From NCBI GenBank assembly GCA_002340355.1, contig DDLX01000018.1, positions 1 to 64,000 on the forward strand: DNA of 64,000 nucleotides, written 5' to 3'. Positions 27,501 through 36,649 of this stretch are shown in pieces. This DNA is from Cytophagales bacterium UBA2561. GTDB taxonomy: Bacteria > Bacteroidota > Bacteroidia > Cytophagales > Thermoflexibacteraceae. How positions within the stretch are numbered: the stretch's first letter is position 1; each line of letters starts with the position of its first letter. The notes beneath the pieces were generated by a model that was given only the letters and a program-made list of their open reading frames with translations, did no database searches and was not told the DNA's origin. A program made the position numbers and the translations under genes.

Positions 27501-30500
27501 CTTCAAAAGTATGTAGGGCGTTATGTAAATTATCTAAAAAAAATGGATAATTCACTCAAAAGCCTATATGATATTTGTGCCTCTGCAGCCACTCGTACCA
27601 AACATTTCGATTATCGAGTAGCTTTCCACGGAAAAAATAAGGCAGAAATCCTTAAAAACATACAATATTTTCAGGAAAAAAATAGCTGGAAGGAAACCTA
27701 TGCAGGAAAATTAAAAGGAGGAAAGAAGATTGCTTTTGTGTTCCCAGGACAAGGCGGACAATGGCAAGGTATGGGCAGAGACCTCTTTGATAAAGAAAAA
27801 GTCTTTGAACGAACCATCCGAGAGTGTAATCGTGCTTTTGGAAAATACATTAATCCTGATAAAGAATGGTCAATTTTAGAATTTATGACCCAAAAAATAT
27901 CTAAAGAAGACTTATTGTTATTGCAGGATATTGATGTTATTCAGCCACTTACATTTGCTATACAAATCGCATTAGCACAACTATGGAAAAGTTGGGGAAT
28001 TTATCCCAGCTCTGTTATTGGGCATAGTATGGGAGAAGTAGCAGCAGCGTATATTGCTGGTTTTTTGAGTTTAGATGCGGCAGCCCAAATCATTTGTACT
28101 CGAAGTCAACTAATGCACCAGACTACAGGACAAGGAGGTATGCTATTAGCTGAAATCACAGTAAATCAAGCCGAAAAAATAATTGCTGATTATCAAGGCA
28201 AACTATCAATTGCCGTTACGAATAGTGAAAAATCTACTGTGCTATCTGGTGATTCAGATGCCATTGATACTGTCACCAATCAATTAGTAAAACAAGATAT
28301 TTTTGCTAAACGAATTAATGTAACTGTCGCCTCTCATAGCCGTTACATGGATGTCCCAAGACAAAAGCTTATTCAGCAAATTGAAGGTATTTCGTCTCAA
28401 AGTGCCTCTATTCCTATGTATTCAACTGTACGTTCTAAAGTATTAAAACAAAGTGAAATTAATACCGAATACTGGGGAGATAATTTACGAAATGCGGTAC
28501 GATTCAATGAAACAGTATATCAAATGATTGCTGATGATCATACGATTTTTATTGAAATTAGCCCGCATCCTGTTTTATCGATTGCTTTACGGGAATGTCT
28601 CACAGAGGCAGGTATTGGTCAGGATTCAGCAATTGTAGCTTCCACTTTTCGAGGTTCTCCTGATATGGACGATATGATCCATAATATGGCAGATGTGTAC
28701 TGTCAAGGAGCAAATATTGATTGGGATAGTTTCTATAGAGATGCTCGAAGTTTTGTAGAACTACCACCGTACCCTTGGCACCGAGAACATTACGAAATTG
28801 AAGACAAAACAGAAGAATATGAAGAGTATGCCTTGATTCGGAATACAGGAGAAAATCGTCATCCTCTCTTAGCATATTACATTCAACTTGCTGAAGAAGA
28901 CAGTGTTAATATTTGGGAAACCAGATTAAACTTAGCCAACTTTGATTTTTTACAACATTATAAAATACATGACCAACACCTTTTTCCAGTAGCTGCTTAT
29001 ATGGAAATGTTAGAGGCTGCTATTGAAGAAATCTATGGGGAAGGAGATTATGCAGCGCATGAAATTTTCTTTCGGCATCCCTTACAAGTTGGTGAAAAAG
29101 GCAGTACTGTCATTCAATTAAAGGTTACACAACAAGAAAATAAAGATTCGTATTTTCGATTTTATCAAGCCACCCAAAGACCAAATACAGAGCGTAGAAC
29201 ATGGAAATTACTAGCTGAAGGTGCCATTGAGGAAGCCGAACAACTTCCTGAATTTGATCGACAAGTCAATTTAGTCAAATTAATCTCAGGCTTTGAAGAA
29301 AATATTTCTAAAGAAGAATTTTATAATTACCTTGCTAAATTTGGCTATTATTATGGCAAAAAATATCAGTGTATTGAGAATGTTTGGAAAATACCTAATG
29401 GTATTGTAGGACAAATTATTCCAACTGAAGCAATTAAACAAGATCAAAAAAAGTATAAGCTTCATCCAATGCTGATTGATGCTTGTTTTAAAGTTTTATG
29501 GGAATTATTGCCACAAACAACCCACACCCAAGTAGATTTTGAGTATGTAATTTCTGAACTAAATGAATTGCACATTGCTGATTTTCCAGAATATAGAAGT
29601 CCACTTTGGGTAGAAGCTTACCTTGAAACCTCTCCTATTTTAAAGGGATATTTTACTGTTTATGATACAAACGGAGAAGTCATTGCGAAAGCCAAAGATA
29701 TTGTCCTGACTCGGAAACGAACGCAAAGCTTTCTTTCTGATTGGTTGTATCAAACGACGTGGTCACCATTATTGAGGCTGTCTAATCCAGAAGCATTACC
29801 AGAAAATGATACTTTAACTGTTGTCTTTGTAGATGGACGCGGTATTTGCGATGCACTTATCGAAAAATTACGCTTATTGAATCTGCCTTATGTAATGGTT
29901 ACTTCGGGCTATAACTTCAAGATTCATAAAAATAAACGGAATGGGAAATGGCATCGTGATTATCAAATCAATCCTTCTCAATTCTCTGATTTTGAGGAAT
30001 TTATGTGGTATCTTTCCGAAGATTTAGCCGTAGAAAATATCCATTTTGTGTATGCATGGACACTAGAAGCCATGATGCCTGCCTCCTTTGCCTTAGATGG
30101 TGATTTCATTGAAACTAAACAAGAAATGGTTTCTATTGGGTTGATTCATCTACAACAAGTTTGTGCGACTCTTCCCAAAGCTCCTGCCGTCACCCTGATT
30201 ACGAGTGGGGTTTGTAAAGTTCAGGAAGTGGATACTCGTCTCAATATTATCCAAGCACCTGCTTGGGGAATGACAAGAATTATTGCCAATGAATTTCCAG
30301 CACAACGTTTCCGAGCTATCGACTTGAGTTTTATGCCAAGTATGGAAGATTTGGATACTTTGTTACGTGATTTATTTACATTTTCTGATGAAATTCAGAT
30401 TGCCATCCGAGGAGATAAACAATATACTTGCCATCTTGAACGAAATATTACTTATGCCATGCACAGCCTCCCTGAGATTCATTTGCAAGCAAAAGGAATT

Positions 30501-31682
30501 TATCTTGTAGTGGGAGTTGCTTCATTAGGGATTACTTTTACTGAGTGGATGTTTGAAAAAGGAGCAAGAAATTTTGTTTTATTGAGTCGAGACGGAGAGG
30601 TATCAGATACTGCTCAACAAAAAATAGAGCATCTAACTCGAAAGGGAGCGAAATTTTGGCTAGAAACAGGCGATATCAGTAATATTGATGAATTAGAGGA
30701 AATTATTCAAAAAGCTGAGGATAATATGCCTATTCGGGGGGTTATTCATGCAGCAGGCATCTTCCAACCTCAGTTATTAGTAGATGCTGATAAACGTCGT
30801 TTTAGTGCCATGACTGAAGCTAAAATTAAAGGAACTTGGAACTTACATATTTTAACTAAAAATCGAACTCTAGACTTATTTGTTCTTTTTTCTTCCATAT
30901 CGGTCTTAACTGGTTCTAAAGGAATGAGTTATTATACCGCAGGAAACTATTTTTTAAATGCTTTTACACAATATCGACATTTAGAAGGATTACCCGCAAC
31001 TTGCATTAATTGGGGAGCCACCACTGAAAAAGATTCTACTCTACAACATAGTGATAACGAGGGACTCATACCATTTAGAATAAAAGAAGGTGTCGAGATT
31101 TTTGAGGAGATTTTACAGCGAAATATAACCCAAACTAGTATTGCAAAACTGAATCTTCAGCAATTAACCCAATACTATGATTCGCCTGCCAATCAGGTCT
31201 ATTTCCACAAACTAAGCCATGAAATACAAGGCAACTTAGAGATGATTCCACAAAATTTTAAACAAGCTTTGGTGGAATTACCCAAAACACAACGCCTAAA
31301 GTATCTCGAAGAATTTCTCAAAGAACAAATTGGCTTAACTGTCAAGATGAATACGTCAGATATCAGCCCAATTGCTGAATTCAAACAATTAGGTATTGAT
31401 TCATTAATGGCAGTTCAACTTCGGAATAGTATTGTTGAAAAAGCAGGGATTAATGTATCTGTAACAACTTTTTGGGCACATCCCACACTTCGGGATTATG
31501 CCAAATTTTTGCTTAGCCAGATTAAAAATGAGCTTCATGTAAGTACTACATTGATTTCTAAACCATTACCCTTATCTGAATCATTGACAACCACTCAAGA
31601 ACAAGGTAAAGATTTGGACAACTTATCAATTGATGAACTAAGTTCAGAACTGGCTCAAGAACTGGCTGAATTTGATTTATAA
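24582..31682 (+). CDS. Type I polyketide synthase, ACP-KS-AT-AT-DH-KR-ACP (loading plus first module)
   Basis: The 2366-residue megasynthase reads in order: N-terminal ACP (about 1-85, Ser40 in YGLNSTHA, where the usual Asp before Ser is Asn); KS from about 98 (Cys269, His404, His444 intact); first AT 617-915 (Ser709 in GHSIG, His815, but Tyr734 where extender ATs have Arg); second AT 1048-1360 (Ser1149 in GHSMG, Arg1174, His1252); DH from about 1425 (Asp1633 present, catalytic His position apparently Tyr1460); a pseudo-KR region; KR about 1970-2140 (Ser2105, Tyr2118, Asn2122 present, nucleotide loop GVASLG degenerate); ACP (Ser2274 in LGIDSL); and an acidic docking tail (IDELSSELAQELAEF). 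ACP-KS-AT-AT is the split loading/first-extension layout known from myxobacterial synthases. It probably passes a diketide to the next protein. Confidence 0.93.
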   Translation: MKLDPSTLKKWLKQRLSTLLGIDINKIDDQVKFSTYGLNSTHATLLAMEISKKYKKGFSPTAFYAYPNLETLVAKITESTKTAQSYLNHYSSKNTPQYEPIAIIGMACRFPQANTPDEFWQLLESGRDAITEVPSDRWNIDEYYDSDPTAEGKTNTRHGAFIDGIDAFDPFFFDISPREAQEMSQSQRLMLEIVWEALSNARISTHKVAGSKTGVFIGNVWNDFERTRIRKRAPITQHSAVGQSASIIANRVSYAYGFRGPSIVLDSACSSSLLAVHLACNSIQEGDSELAIAGGINIMIEPDDFVALTKFGGLSPTGRCHTFDELADGYVRGEGMGVVVLKKLSEAEKDRDKIYGVIRGSAINNDGYSNGLTAPNIEAQKEVLIKTYSRAGWQPEEVQYIETHGTGTKLGDPIEAEALGKILGRNRSEHQKLILGAVKTNIGHLEGAAGIAGLIKVLLCLQHKEIPQNVGFQTPNPLIPFDDLKLQIPTKKIIWKSHDNLSPRKAGISAFGWGGTNAHLAIEEYVGYETEIFTLSADSGEEIYQKLRQIKEKLIDEKEALNLKDLCAEFATMQQNKPKRLAFKVNSMDELDGIISEIIDTQDSKKYGDLPANYTPKVAFVCAPYGGQYIGMCQNMYRESHVFRTIFEACDFYFKRLADWSLKDKMFNLTEEDTEQVDICVPIIFAVQVSLAEQYKQWGIMPSVVIGHSIGEIAAAHIAGFLTLEDAVSVVYHYSHIINDSTKETDTTMAVVHRGIEVVEKLLEDENYQSLEIAGYNSAKSVNLGGNKTEIASLLKVLHNEGVGVGQIQVHLAAHTSFMQSYHEPIKNALKNIKSANGTATMYSTSLGKIVTAKDITPEYWAHSIQTPVLFYDGIKYLTEQGTSIFIELGAHSVLRRQIKDTVEDKASVYYALHKNSDDWLNCQNLLHVLFLKGVNIDWKHFYSRYIRHRFHSLDNQPAEELLLPISAKTEYSLQKYVGRYVNYLKKMDNSLKSLYDICASAATRTKHFDYRVAFHGKNKAEILKNIQYFQEKNSWKETYAGKLKGGKKIAFVFPGQGGQWQGMGRDLFDKEKVFERTIRECNRAFGKYINPDKEWSILEFMTQKISKEDLLLLQDIDVIQPLTFAIQIALAQLWKSWGIYPSSVIGHSMGEVAAAYIAGFLSLDAAAQIICTRSQLMHQTTGQGGMLLAEITVNQAEKIIADYQGKLSIAVTNSEKSTVLSGDSDAIDTVTNQLVKQDIFAKRINVTVASHSRYMDVPRQKLIQQIEGISSQSASIPMYSTVRSKVLKQSEINTEYWGDNLRNAVRFNETVYQMIADDHTIFIEISPHPVLSIALRECLTEAGIGQDSAIVASTFRGSPDMDDMIHNMADVYCQGANIDWDSFYRDARSFVELPPYPWHREHYEIEDKTEEYEEYALIRNTGENRHPLLAYYIQLAEEDSVNIWETRLNLANFDFLQHYKIHDQHLFPVAAYMEMLEAAIEEIYGEGDYAAHEIFFRHPLQVGEKGSTVIQLKVTQQENKDSYFRFYQATQRPNTERRTWKLLAEGAIEEAEQLPEFDRQVNLVKLISGFEENISKEEFYNYLAKFGYYYGKKYQCIENVWKIPNGIVGQIIPTEAIKQDQKKYKLHPMLIDACFKVLWELLPQTTHTQVDFEYVISELNELHIADFPEYRSPLWVEAYLETSPILKGYFTVYDTNGEVIAKAKDIVLTRKRTQSFLSDWLYQTTWSPLLRLSNPEALPENDTLTVVFVDGRGICDALIEKLRLLNLPYVMVTSGYNFKIHKNKRNGKWHRDYQINPSQFSDFEEFMWYLSEDLAVENIHFVYAWTLEAMMPASFALDGDFIETKQEMVSIGLIHLQQVCATLPKAPAVTLITSGVCKVQEVDTRLNIIQAPAWGMTRIIANEFPAQRFRAIDLSFMPSMEDLDTLLRDLFTFSDEIQIAIRGDKQYTCHLERNITYAMHSLPEIHLQAKGIYLVVGVASLGITFTEWMFEKGARNFVLLSRDGEVSDTAQQKIEHLTRKGAKFWLETGDISNIDELEEIIQKAEDNMPIRGVIHAAGIFQPQLLVDADKRRFSAMTEAKIKGTWNLHILTKNRTLDLFVLFSSISVLTGSKGMSYYTAGNYFLNAFTQYRHLEGLPATCINWGATTEKDSTLQHSDNEGLIPFRIKEGVEIFEEILQRNITQTSIAKLNLQQLTQYYDSPANQVYFHKLSHEIQGNLEMIPQNFKQALVELPKTQRLKYLEEFLKEQIGLTVKMNTSDISPIAEFKQLGIDSLMAVQLRNSIVEKAGINVSVTTFWAHPTLRDYAKFLLSQIKNELHVSTTLISKPLPLSESLTTTQEQGKDLDNLSIDELSSELAQELAEFDL

Positions 31683-32253
31683 GTAAAATATCTTATTCAG
31701 AATTCTTGGAAGAATAATGTAAAATTGATGGTGTTCATACCAAATCCATAAATTAATAGATTAAAATCTATTTCTAGAAAAATAGCTTTTGAAACAAAGA
31801 CTTACCAAATTTTAGACATTCGGTAAGTCTTTATCTAAAATTTATGGATTGATATTATCACCATAGTAAACTAAAAGTCAATACTCTACCTTACTAAAAA
31901 TGATTTATAAAATATATTAATATTGAAATAATTTAATAATCTTTGTTTATTGAGCTAAAAAGCCATTTTTCCGTAAGGTTTGCAAATTATATGGAGAAAT
32001 TAAATTCTAATTAACTAATAATCAAAAACTTATAAATCAATAAAATTTTAGTAGGGTAGAGTATAAAATCAATTAAAACCATAATTATTCTTTAAATCAA
32101 CTCCCTCTTTCTTCACGAACTTGAGAAGTTTATTAGCTAATTTGACATTCAAACACCCAACTACAAAAGCCTCTTTCAAAAAGTCAAGATTACCTTATGT
32201 CTAATATGCACGACTCAACACTAAAATACTAACACATAAACTTAAATAACCCT
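31683..32253. other. 571-base spacer between the two synthase genes
   Basis: No gene is seen. The first part holds the nested hairpin element at 31743-31850; the rest is AT-rich. There is no exact TAnnTTTG box, only near matches (TAATCTTTG near 31937, TAAGGTTTG near 31974), so it is unclear whether the second synthase gene has its own promoter or depends on read-through. Confidence 0.5.
31743..31850. repeat. Nested inverted repeat with two inner hairpins after the first synthase gene
   Basis: Outer 12-base perfect arms AATCCATAAATT (31743-31754) and AATTTATGGATT (31839-31850) enclose a small hairpin (AATAGATTAAAATCTATT, 31755-31772) and a strong one with 11-base arms AAAGACTTACC (31796-31806) and GGTAAGTCTTT (31822-31832). 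The inner strong hairpin could terminate transcription. The outer helix makes a multi-branched fold, or the remains of a small inverted-repeat element. Confidence 0.6.
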
Positions 32254-35200
32254 ATGACTCCACAAAAAGAACAGCACTACAAAAATCAATTGTCTAAGGC
32301 ACTCAAAGCCATCCGACAGTTAAAACGAGAGGTAGCCCAATCAACTGCCTTCCGTCCTGAGCCAATTGCTGTAATCGGTATGGCTTGTCGTTTTCCTCAT
32401 AATGTGAATACACCTGATCAATACTGGGAATTACTCCAAAACGGCATAGATGCCATTGAAGAAATGACCGACAAGCGTTGGGATGTTTCCAAGTTTGGTA
32501 CTAGCCAAAAAGGAATCAATGGAAAAGCATATACCACCAAGGCAGGTTGGTTAAAAAATCCTGAGTTGTTTGATGCAAACTATTTCAATATATCACCTGA
32601 GGAAGCAAAATACCTCGATCCATCACAGCGGATTTTGTTAGAAACTAGTTTTGAAGCCTTAGAAAATGCTGGCTTAAATTTAAATGATATTCACGGGTCA
32701 CAAACAGGAGTATTTATTGGGAATGCAGGGATGGATTACAACCAAAAACATCTTACGCCCTACACTCCTGAGAGCATCGGGAATTATTCGGTTACAGGTG
32801 GTGGGATATACTCACACGCAGGACGGATTTCCTATTCGGCAGGCTTTCGGGGAGCGAGTATGGTCGTTAGTACAGCTTGTTCCTCTTCTTTGGTAGCACT
32901 TCATTTGGCTTGTCAAAGTTTAAATTCAGGGGAATCAGAGTTAGCCCTTGCGGGAGGGAGTAATCTTATCTTAACGCCTGAAGTACATATCGCCTTATCC
33001 AGCATGAATGCACTGGCTGTTGATGGTAAGAGTAAAGCCTTTGATGCTTCAGCAGACGGATACGGACGAGGGGAAGGAGTAGCCGTTCTTATTTTAAAAC
33101 GCCTCTCAGATGCTCAACGAGACAAGGACTTTATTCACGCCATAATTCGTGGAACAGCAGTCAATCAAGATGGAAAAAGTAACGGGTTTACAGCACCCAG
33201 TGGAAAAGCACAAGAACTATTGTTACAAACTGCCCTGAAAAATGCTCAATTGTCTCCTGAGGAAATCAGTTTTATTGAGACTCATGGAACAGGTACAGTT
33301 CTTGGAGATCCAATTGAATTAGAAGCAATTAAGTCTGTTTTTAAGAAGAATCGTTCCGCCGAAAATCCACTTTATGTTGGTACAGTTAAAACTAATATTG
33401 GACATACCGAAGGTACTGCTGGAATTGCAGGAACAATGAAGGTGATTTTGAGTATGCAACATCGAAAAATCCCACAAAATAATCACTTTAATACGCCTAA
33501 TCCCTACTTTGATTGGAATGAAATGCCTCTAAAAGTACCTACCCAATTAACTGAATGGCAAGACGACATTTTACGGGCGGGAGTGAGTAGTTTCGGCATT
33601 AGTGGAACTAATGCCCATATAATTCTAGAACAAGCGCCTATTCCTAGAAAAATCAATCAAAATATTGAAAATCATATATATATACTACCACTCTCAGCCA
33701 AAAATACATCAGCCTTAAAAAGCTATGCCCAAAAGTATATTGATTTCCTTCAGAATTCAGAGGCGAATTTATTAGATATTTGTGCCAATGCTTCACTAAA
33801 ACGAACTCACTTCTCAGAACGATTGACGGCAGTAGCAACCTCTAAAGAAGAGTTACTAGTTCAATTGGAGTCTTATACAGAAGATTTACCTGAAATTCCT
33901 ACCCTAAATCCTGAAGAAAACACACCCAAAACAGCTTTTATCTTTTCAGGGCAGGGCGCACAATGGTTTGGAATGGGACAAGAATTATACGAGATTGAGC
34001 CTATTTTTAAAGAAACAATTAATCAGTGGCGAGATGCTTTTTCTAAATATACCAACTGGGATCTAGTGGAAGAATTGTATCGTCCAATCACCAAGAATCG
34101 ATTTGAAGAAATTGATATCGTTCAACCTATTCTAGTGGCAATTTATGTAGGTATCAGCAGAATCTGGGAAGCTAGAGGAGTTAAAGCAGATGGGGTAGTA
34201 GGGCATAGTATGGGGGAAGTAAGCGCAGCATATCTTTCAGGTGCATTAAGCATAGAGGATGCCGCAAGAGTCATTTGTGTACGAAGTCAGGTTCTCAAAA
34301 AAATTGCTGGAAAGGGAGCTATGGCAGTCATTGGTTTGCCAGTTTCAGAAGTCCAGAATTTAATTACCAATAAAGAAGATTTGGTTTCTATAGCCGTTAA
34401 TAATAGTCCTAATTCTACGGTAATTTCAGGACATCCCGAAACAATTGATGAAATTTTAAAACTACTTGATAAACAAGATATTTTTTGTAAGAAAATTCAA
34501 GTAAATGTAGCCTCACATAGTCCACAAACCGATAAGATTAGTAAAGAATTACGGGCTTTACTCCAAGGCATTCAACCCCAAAAAAGTAAAATACCGTTTT
34601 ATTCAACTGTTCAGCAAGGTATTGTTTTAGGGCAATATCTAGATGCAGATTACTGGGCAGATAATTTGCGCCGTCCTGTTTTGTTTAGCGATACAGTAAC
34701 GAAAATGATAGAAGATGAATTTAATTTCTTTATTGAAGTTAGTCCGCATGCCGTTTTGAAGGTTGGAGTTGAGGAAATTATCAAAGACCAAAAAGCACCT
34801 GCCGTAGTCCTTTCATCCCTAAAGAAAGAAACCTCTGAAATACTTGAATTTTATCGAAATTTAGGACAATTGTATAGTCATGGATTTTCCGTAAACTGGG
34901 AAAAGATTTATCCTAAAGCATATAATTTTATTCACCTCCCTACTTATCCTTGGCAACATCAAAAATACTGGTTACGAAATGCGTTTGATCAAGCAGAAAT
35001 AGCTGATTTTTCTGTAGATGAACCACTAGAAAAGGAAGAATCATCTATTGAGAAAGACATACTCACCCAAATCCGTGAAACTGTCAATACAGAAGAACAA
35101 ACTCAATTGATAGCCTATTTTGTCCGAAGAAAAATTGGACATATCACAGGGTATTTACCTTCACAAATAGAACCAAGAGCTAATTTTAAACAATTAGGAA

Positions 35201-36120
35201 TTGACTCAATGATGATTGTGAAATTACGTGGATTAATAAAAGACGATTTGCAGATAGAGTTCTCCGCTTCAGATTTCTGGAATATGCCTACAGTCGTAGA
35301 ATTTTCAGAGTTTTTATTTGAGCGTCTTCAAAGTACACAGCAAAAACTCAATCCTAAAACCTCTATAATCAAAAAATCAACTAAGGCAGACTTATGGTTC
35401 ATACGTCATAAACCAAACCCGAAGGCACAAATGAAACTATTTTGTTTCCATTATGCCGCAGGAAGTGACACCATATTTTTTCCATGGAAGGACAAAATTT
35501 TGGACAACGTAGAATTAATTCCTGTACTCTTACCAGGGCGTGGAAGCCGAATTCATGAGCCTTGTTTGACCAATATTAATGATTTCTTAGATGAATTTAT
35601 TCAACTTTTAAAGATGGAACTTGACCGTCCTTTTGCCTTCTTTGGGCATAGTATGGGTGGTATTATGGCTTTTTCTATCACACACGCCTTGCGTAATCAA
35701 GGGTTACCACTTCCTAAACAACTCATTATCTCAGCGAGTCATCACCCTAAACATCTTCCTAAGAAAACGTGGTATAATTTACCTCAGCAAGACCTTATCG
35801 AAATCTTTACGGAACTAAATAATGTTGCCTCTGATCCCCAATTTTTTGCTCAAATGATCACAGCGTTACGAGCAGATTTACAAATAATCGAAACATTATC
35901 CCATATAGGAACGCCACTAAACTTACCAATTACGACTTTTTATTCTAATGAGGATAAAATTATTGAACCACACACCATAGACTCGTGGGCTGATGAAACA
36001 CAACTTAATTTATTTGAAAAAATCCCATTTTCAGGAAGTCATTATTTTATTGATGAACACCCTACACAACTAATAAATATAATCAATCAAAAATTAAAAC
36101 AATTGACTGCAAGTTTATAA
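32254..36120 (+). CDS. Type I polyketide synthase, KS-AT-ACP-TE (final module)
   Basis: The 1288-residue protein starts with a charged helix (QLSKALKAIRQLKREV) typical of an N-terminal docking coiled coil. KS runs from about 36 with Cys209 in STACSSS, His344 and His384. AT spans about 560-870 with Ser652 in GHSMG, Arg677 and His755 in VASHS; the specificity motif is neither the classic malonyl HAFH nor the methylmalonyl YASH form. ACP Ser985 is in LGIDSMM. The C-terminal thioesterase has Ser1133 in GHSMGG and His1263 in SGSHYF, resembling the type II TE family fused in cis. No reductive domain is present, so this extension leaves a beta-keto group before release by hydrolysis or lactonisation. 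The docking ends suit the tail of the upstream protein. Release chemistry is inferred. Confidence 0.93.
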   Translation: MTPQKEQHYKNQLSKALKAIRQLKREVAQSTAFRPEPIAVIGMACRFPHNVNTPDQYWELLQNGIDAIEEMTDKRWDVSKFGTSQKGINGKAYTTKAGWLKNPELFDANYFNISPEEAKYLDPSQRILLETSFEALENAGLNLNDIHGSQTGVFIGNAGMDYNQKHLTPYTPESIGNYSVTGGGIYSHAGRISYSAGFRGASMVVSTACSSSLVALHLACQSLNSGESELALAGGSNLILTPEVHIALSSMNALAVDGKSKAFDASADGYGRGEGVAVLILKRLSDAQRDKDFIHAIIRGTAVNQDGKSNGFTAPSGKAQELLLQTALKNAQLSPEEISFIETHGTGTVLGDPIELEAIKSVFKKNRSAENPLYVGTVKTNIGHTEGTAGIAGTMKVILSMQHRKIPQNNHFNTPNPYFDWNEMPLKVPTQLTEWQDDILRAGVSSFGISGTNAHIILEQAPIPRKINQNIENHIYILPLSAKNTSALKSYAQKYIDFLQNSEANLLDICANASLKRTHFSERLTAVATSKEELLVQLESYTEDLPEIPTLNPEENTPKTAFIFSGQGAQWFGMGQELYEIEPIFKETINQWRDAFSKYTNWDLVEELYRPITKNRFEEIDIVQPILVAIYVGISRIWEARGVKADGVVGHSMGEVSAAYLSGALSIEDAARVICVRSQVLKKIAGKGAMAVIGLPVSEVQNLITNKEDLVSIAVNNSPNSTVISGHPETIDEILKLLDKQDIFCKKIQVNVASHSPQTDKISKELRALLQGIQPQKSKIPFYSTVQQGIVLGQYLDADYWADNLRRPVLFSDTVTKMIEDEFNFFIEVSPHAVLKVGVEEIIKDQKAPAVVLSSLKKETSEILEFYRNLGQLYSHGFSVNWEKIYPKAYNFIHLPTYPWQHQKYWLRNAFDQAEIADFSVDEPLEKEESSIEKDILTQIRETVNTEEQTQLIAYFVRRKIGHITGYLPSQIEPRANFKQLGIDSMMIVKLRGLIKDDLQIEFSASDFWNMPTVVEFSEFLFERLQSTQQKLNPKTSIIKKSTKADLWFIRHKPNPKAQMKLFCFHYAAGSDTIFFPWKDKILDNVELIPVLLPGRGSRIHEPCLTNINDFLDEFIQLLKMELDRPFAFFGHSMGGIMAFSITHALRNQGLPLPKQLIISASHHPKHLPKKTWYNLPQQDLIEIFTELNNVASDPQFFAQMITALRADLQIIETLSHIGTPLNLPITTFYSNEDKIIEPHTIDSWADETQLNLFEKIPFSGSHYFIDEHPTQLINIINQKLKQLTASL

Positions 36121-36141
36121 ATTGTTCAAACCCTAAAAAAT

Positions 36142-36609
36142 ATGACAAAAGAAGAAATTATTCAGAAAGCAATTGGTACATGGAAGATGACGCGCATTTA
36201 TGGATATTGCGAGAATGATGGTACAGAAATCAACCATTATGGACATCACACAACAGGAATTCTAATGTACCAGCCAAGTGGTTATATGTCTGTACAGCTT
36301 GTCAATAATCCTCGTGAACGGTTTCAATCTGAGGATTGGAATATGGGAACGGATGCTGAAATTCGAGCTGCTTTTTTATCATATCAAGCCTATTATGGCA
36401 AATTTTACTATGATGAAGAGGCAGAAGCTATAATTCATAAAATGGAAGGTTCTTTGTTTCCCAATTGGCATTTGGGCAATCTAGGAGAATTACGTTATGC
36501 GGAATTTGAAGAAGTCGGAGAGGATGAATTATTACACATTCGAACTCCTCCTATTGAAATTAAGGGCAAGGAATATGTATTTCATGCAATATGGAAACGA
36601 GCCTTATAA
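36142..36609 (+). CDS. Lipocalin-like domain protein (lipocalin_5 type) of the polyketide cluster
   Basis: The 155-residue protein matches the small lipocalin-like domain family seen in bacteria and in fungal polyketide clusters: an N-terminal AIGTWKM strand, the TGILMYQPSGYMSVQLVNN hairpin, a central segment with SYQAYYGKFYYDEE, and a C-terminal strand (KEYVFHAIWKR). It has no signal peptide, so it acts in the cytoplasm. Its start is 21 bases after the second synthase stop, so it is co-transcribed and presumably acts on or binds the polyketide. A role as a cyclase or carrier of the product is inference; no catalytic residue can be named. A strong hairpin follows. Confidence 0.8.
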   Translation: MTKEEIIQKAIGTWKMTRIYGYCENDGTEINHYGHHTTGILMYQPSGYMSVQLVNNPRERFQSEDWNMGTDAEIRAAFLSYQAYYGKFYYDEEAEAIIHKMEGSLFPNWHLGNLGELRYAEFEEVGEDELLHIRTPPIEIKGKEYVFHAIWKRAL

Positions 36610-36617
36610 AAACAAGA

Positions 36618-36643
36618 AATCCTGCGGTAGGTGTCGCAGGATT
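36618..36643. terminator. Bidirectional terminator between the polyketide operon and the tRNA genes
   Basis: Perfect arms AATCCTGCG (36618-36626) and CGCAGGATT (36635-36643) with an 8-base loop. On the minus strand the hairpin extends and is followed by TTTCTTGTTTTTAT, ending the tRNA transcript; on the plus strand it lies 9 bases after the lipocalin-like stop. Confidence 0.7.
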
Positions 36644-36649
36644 CTTCGG

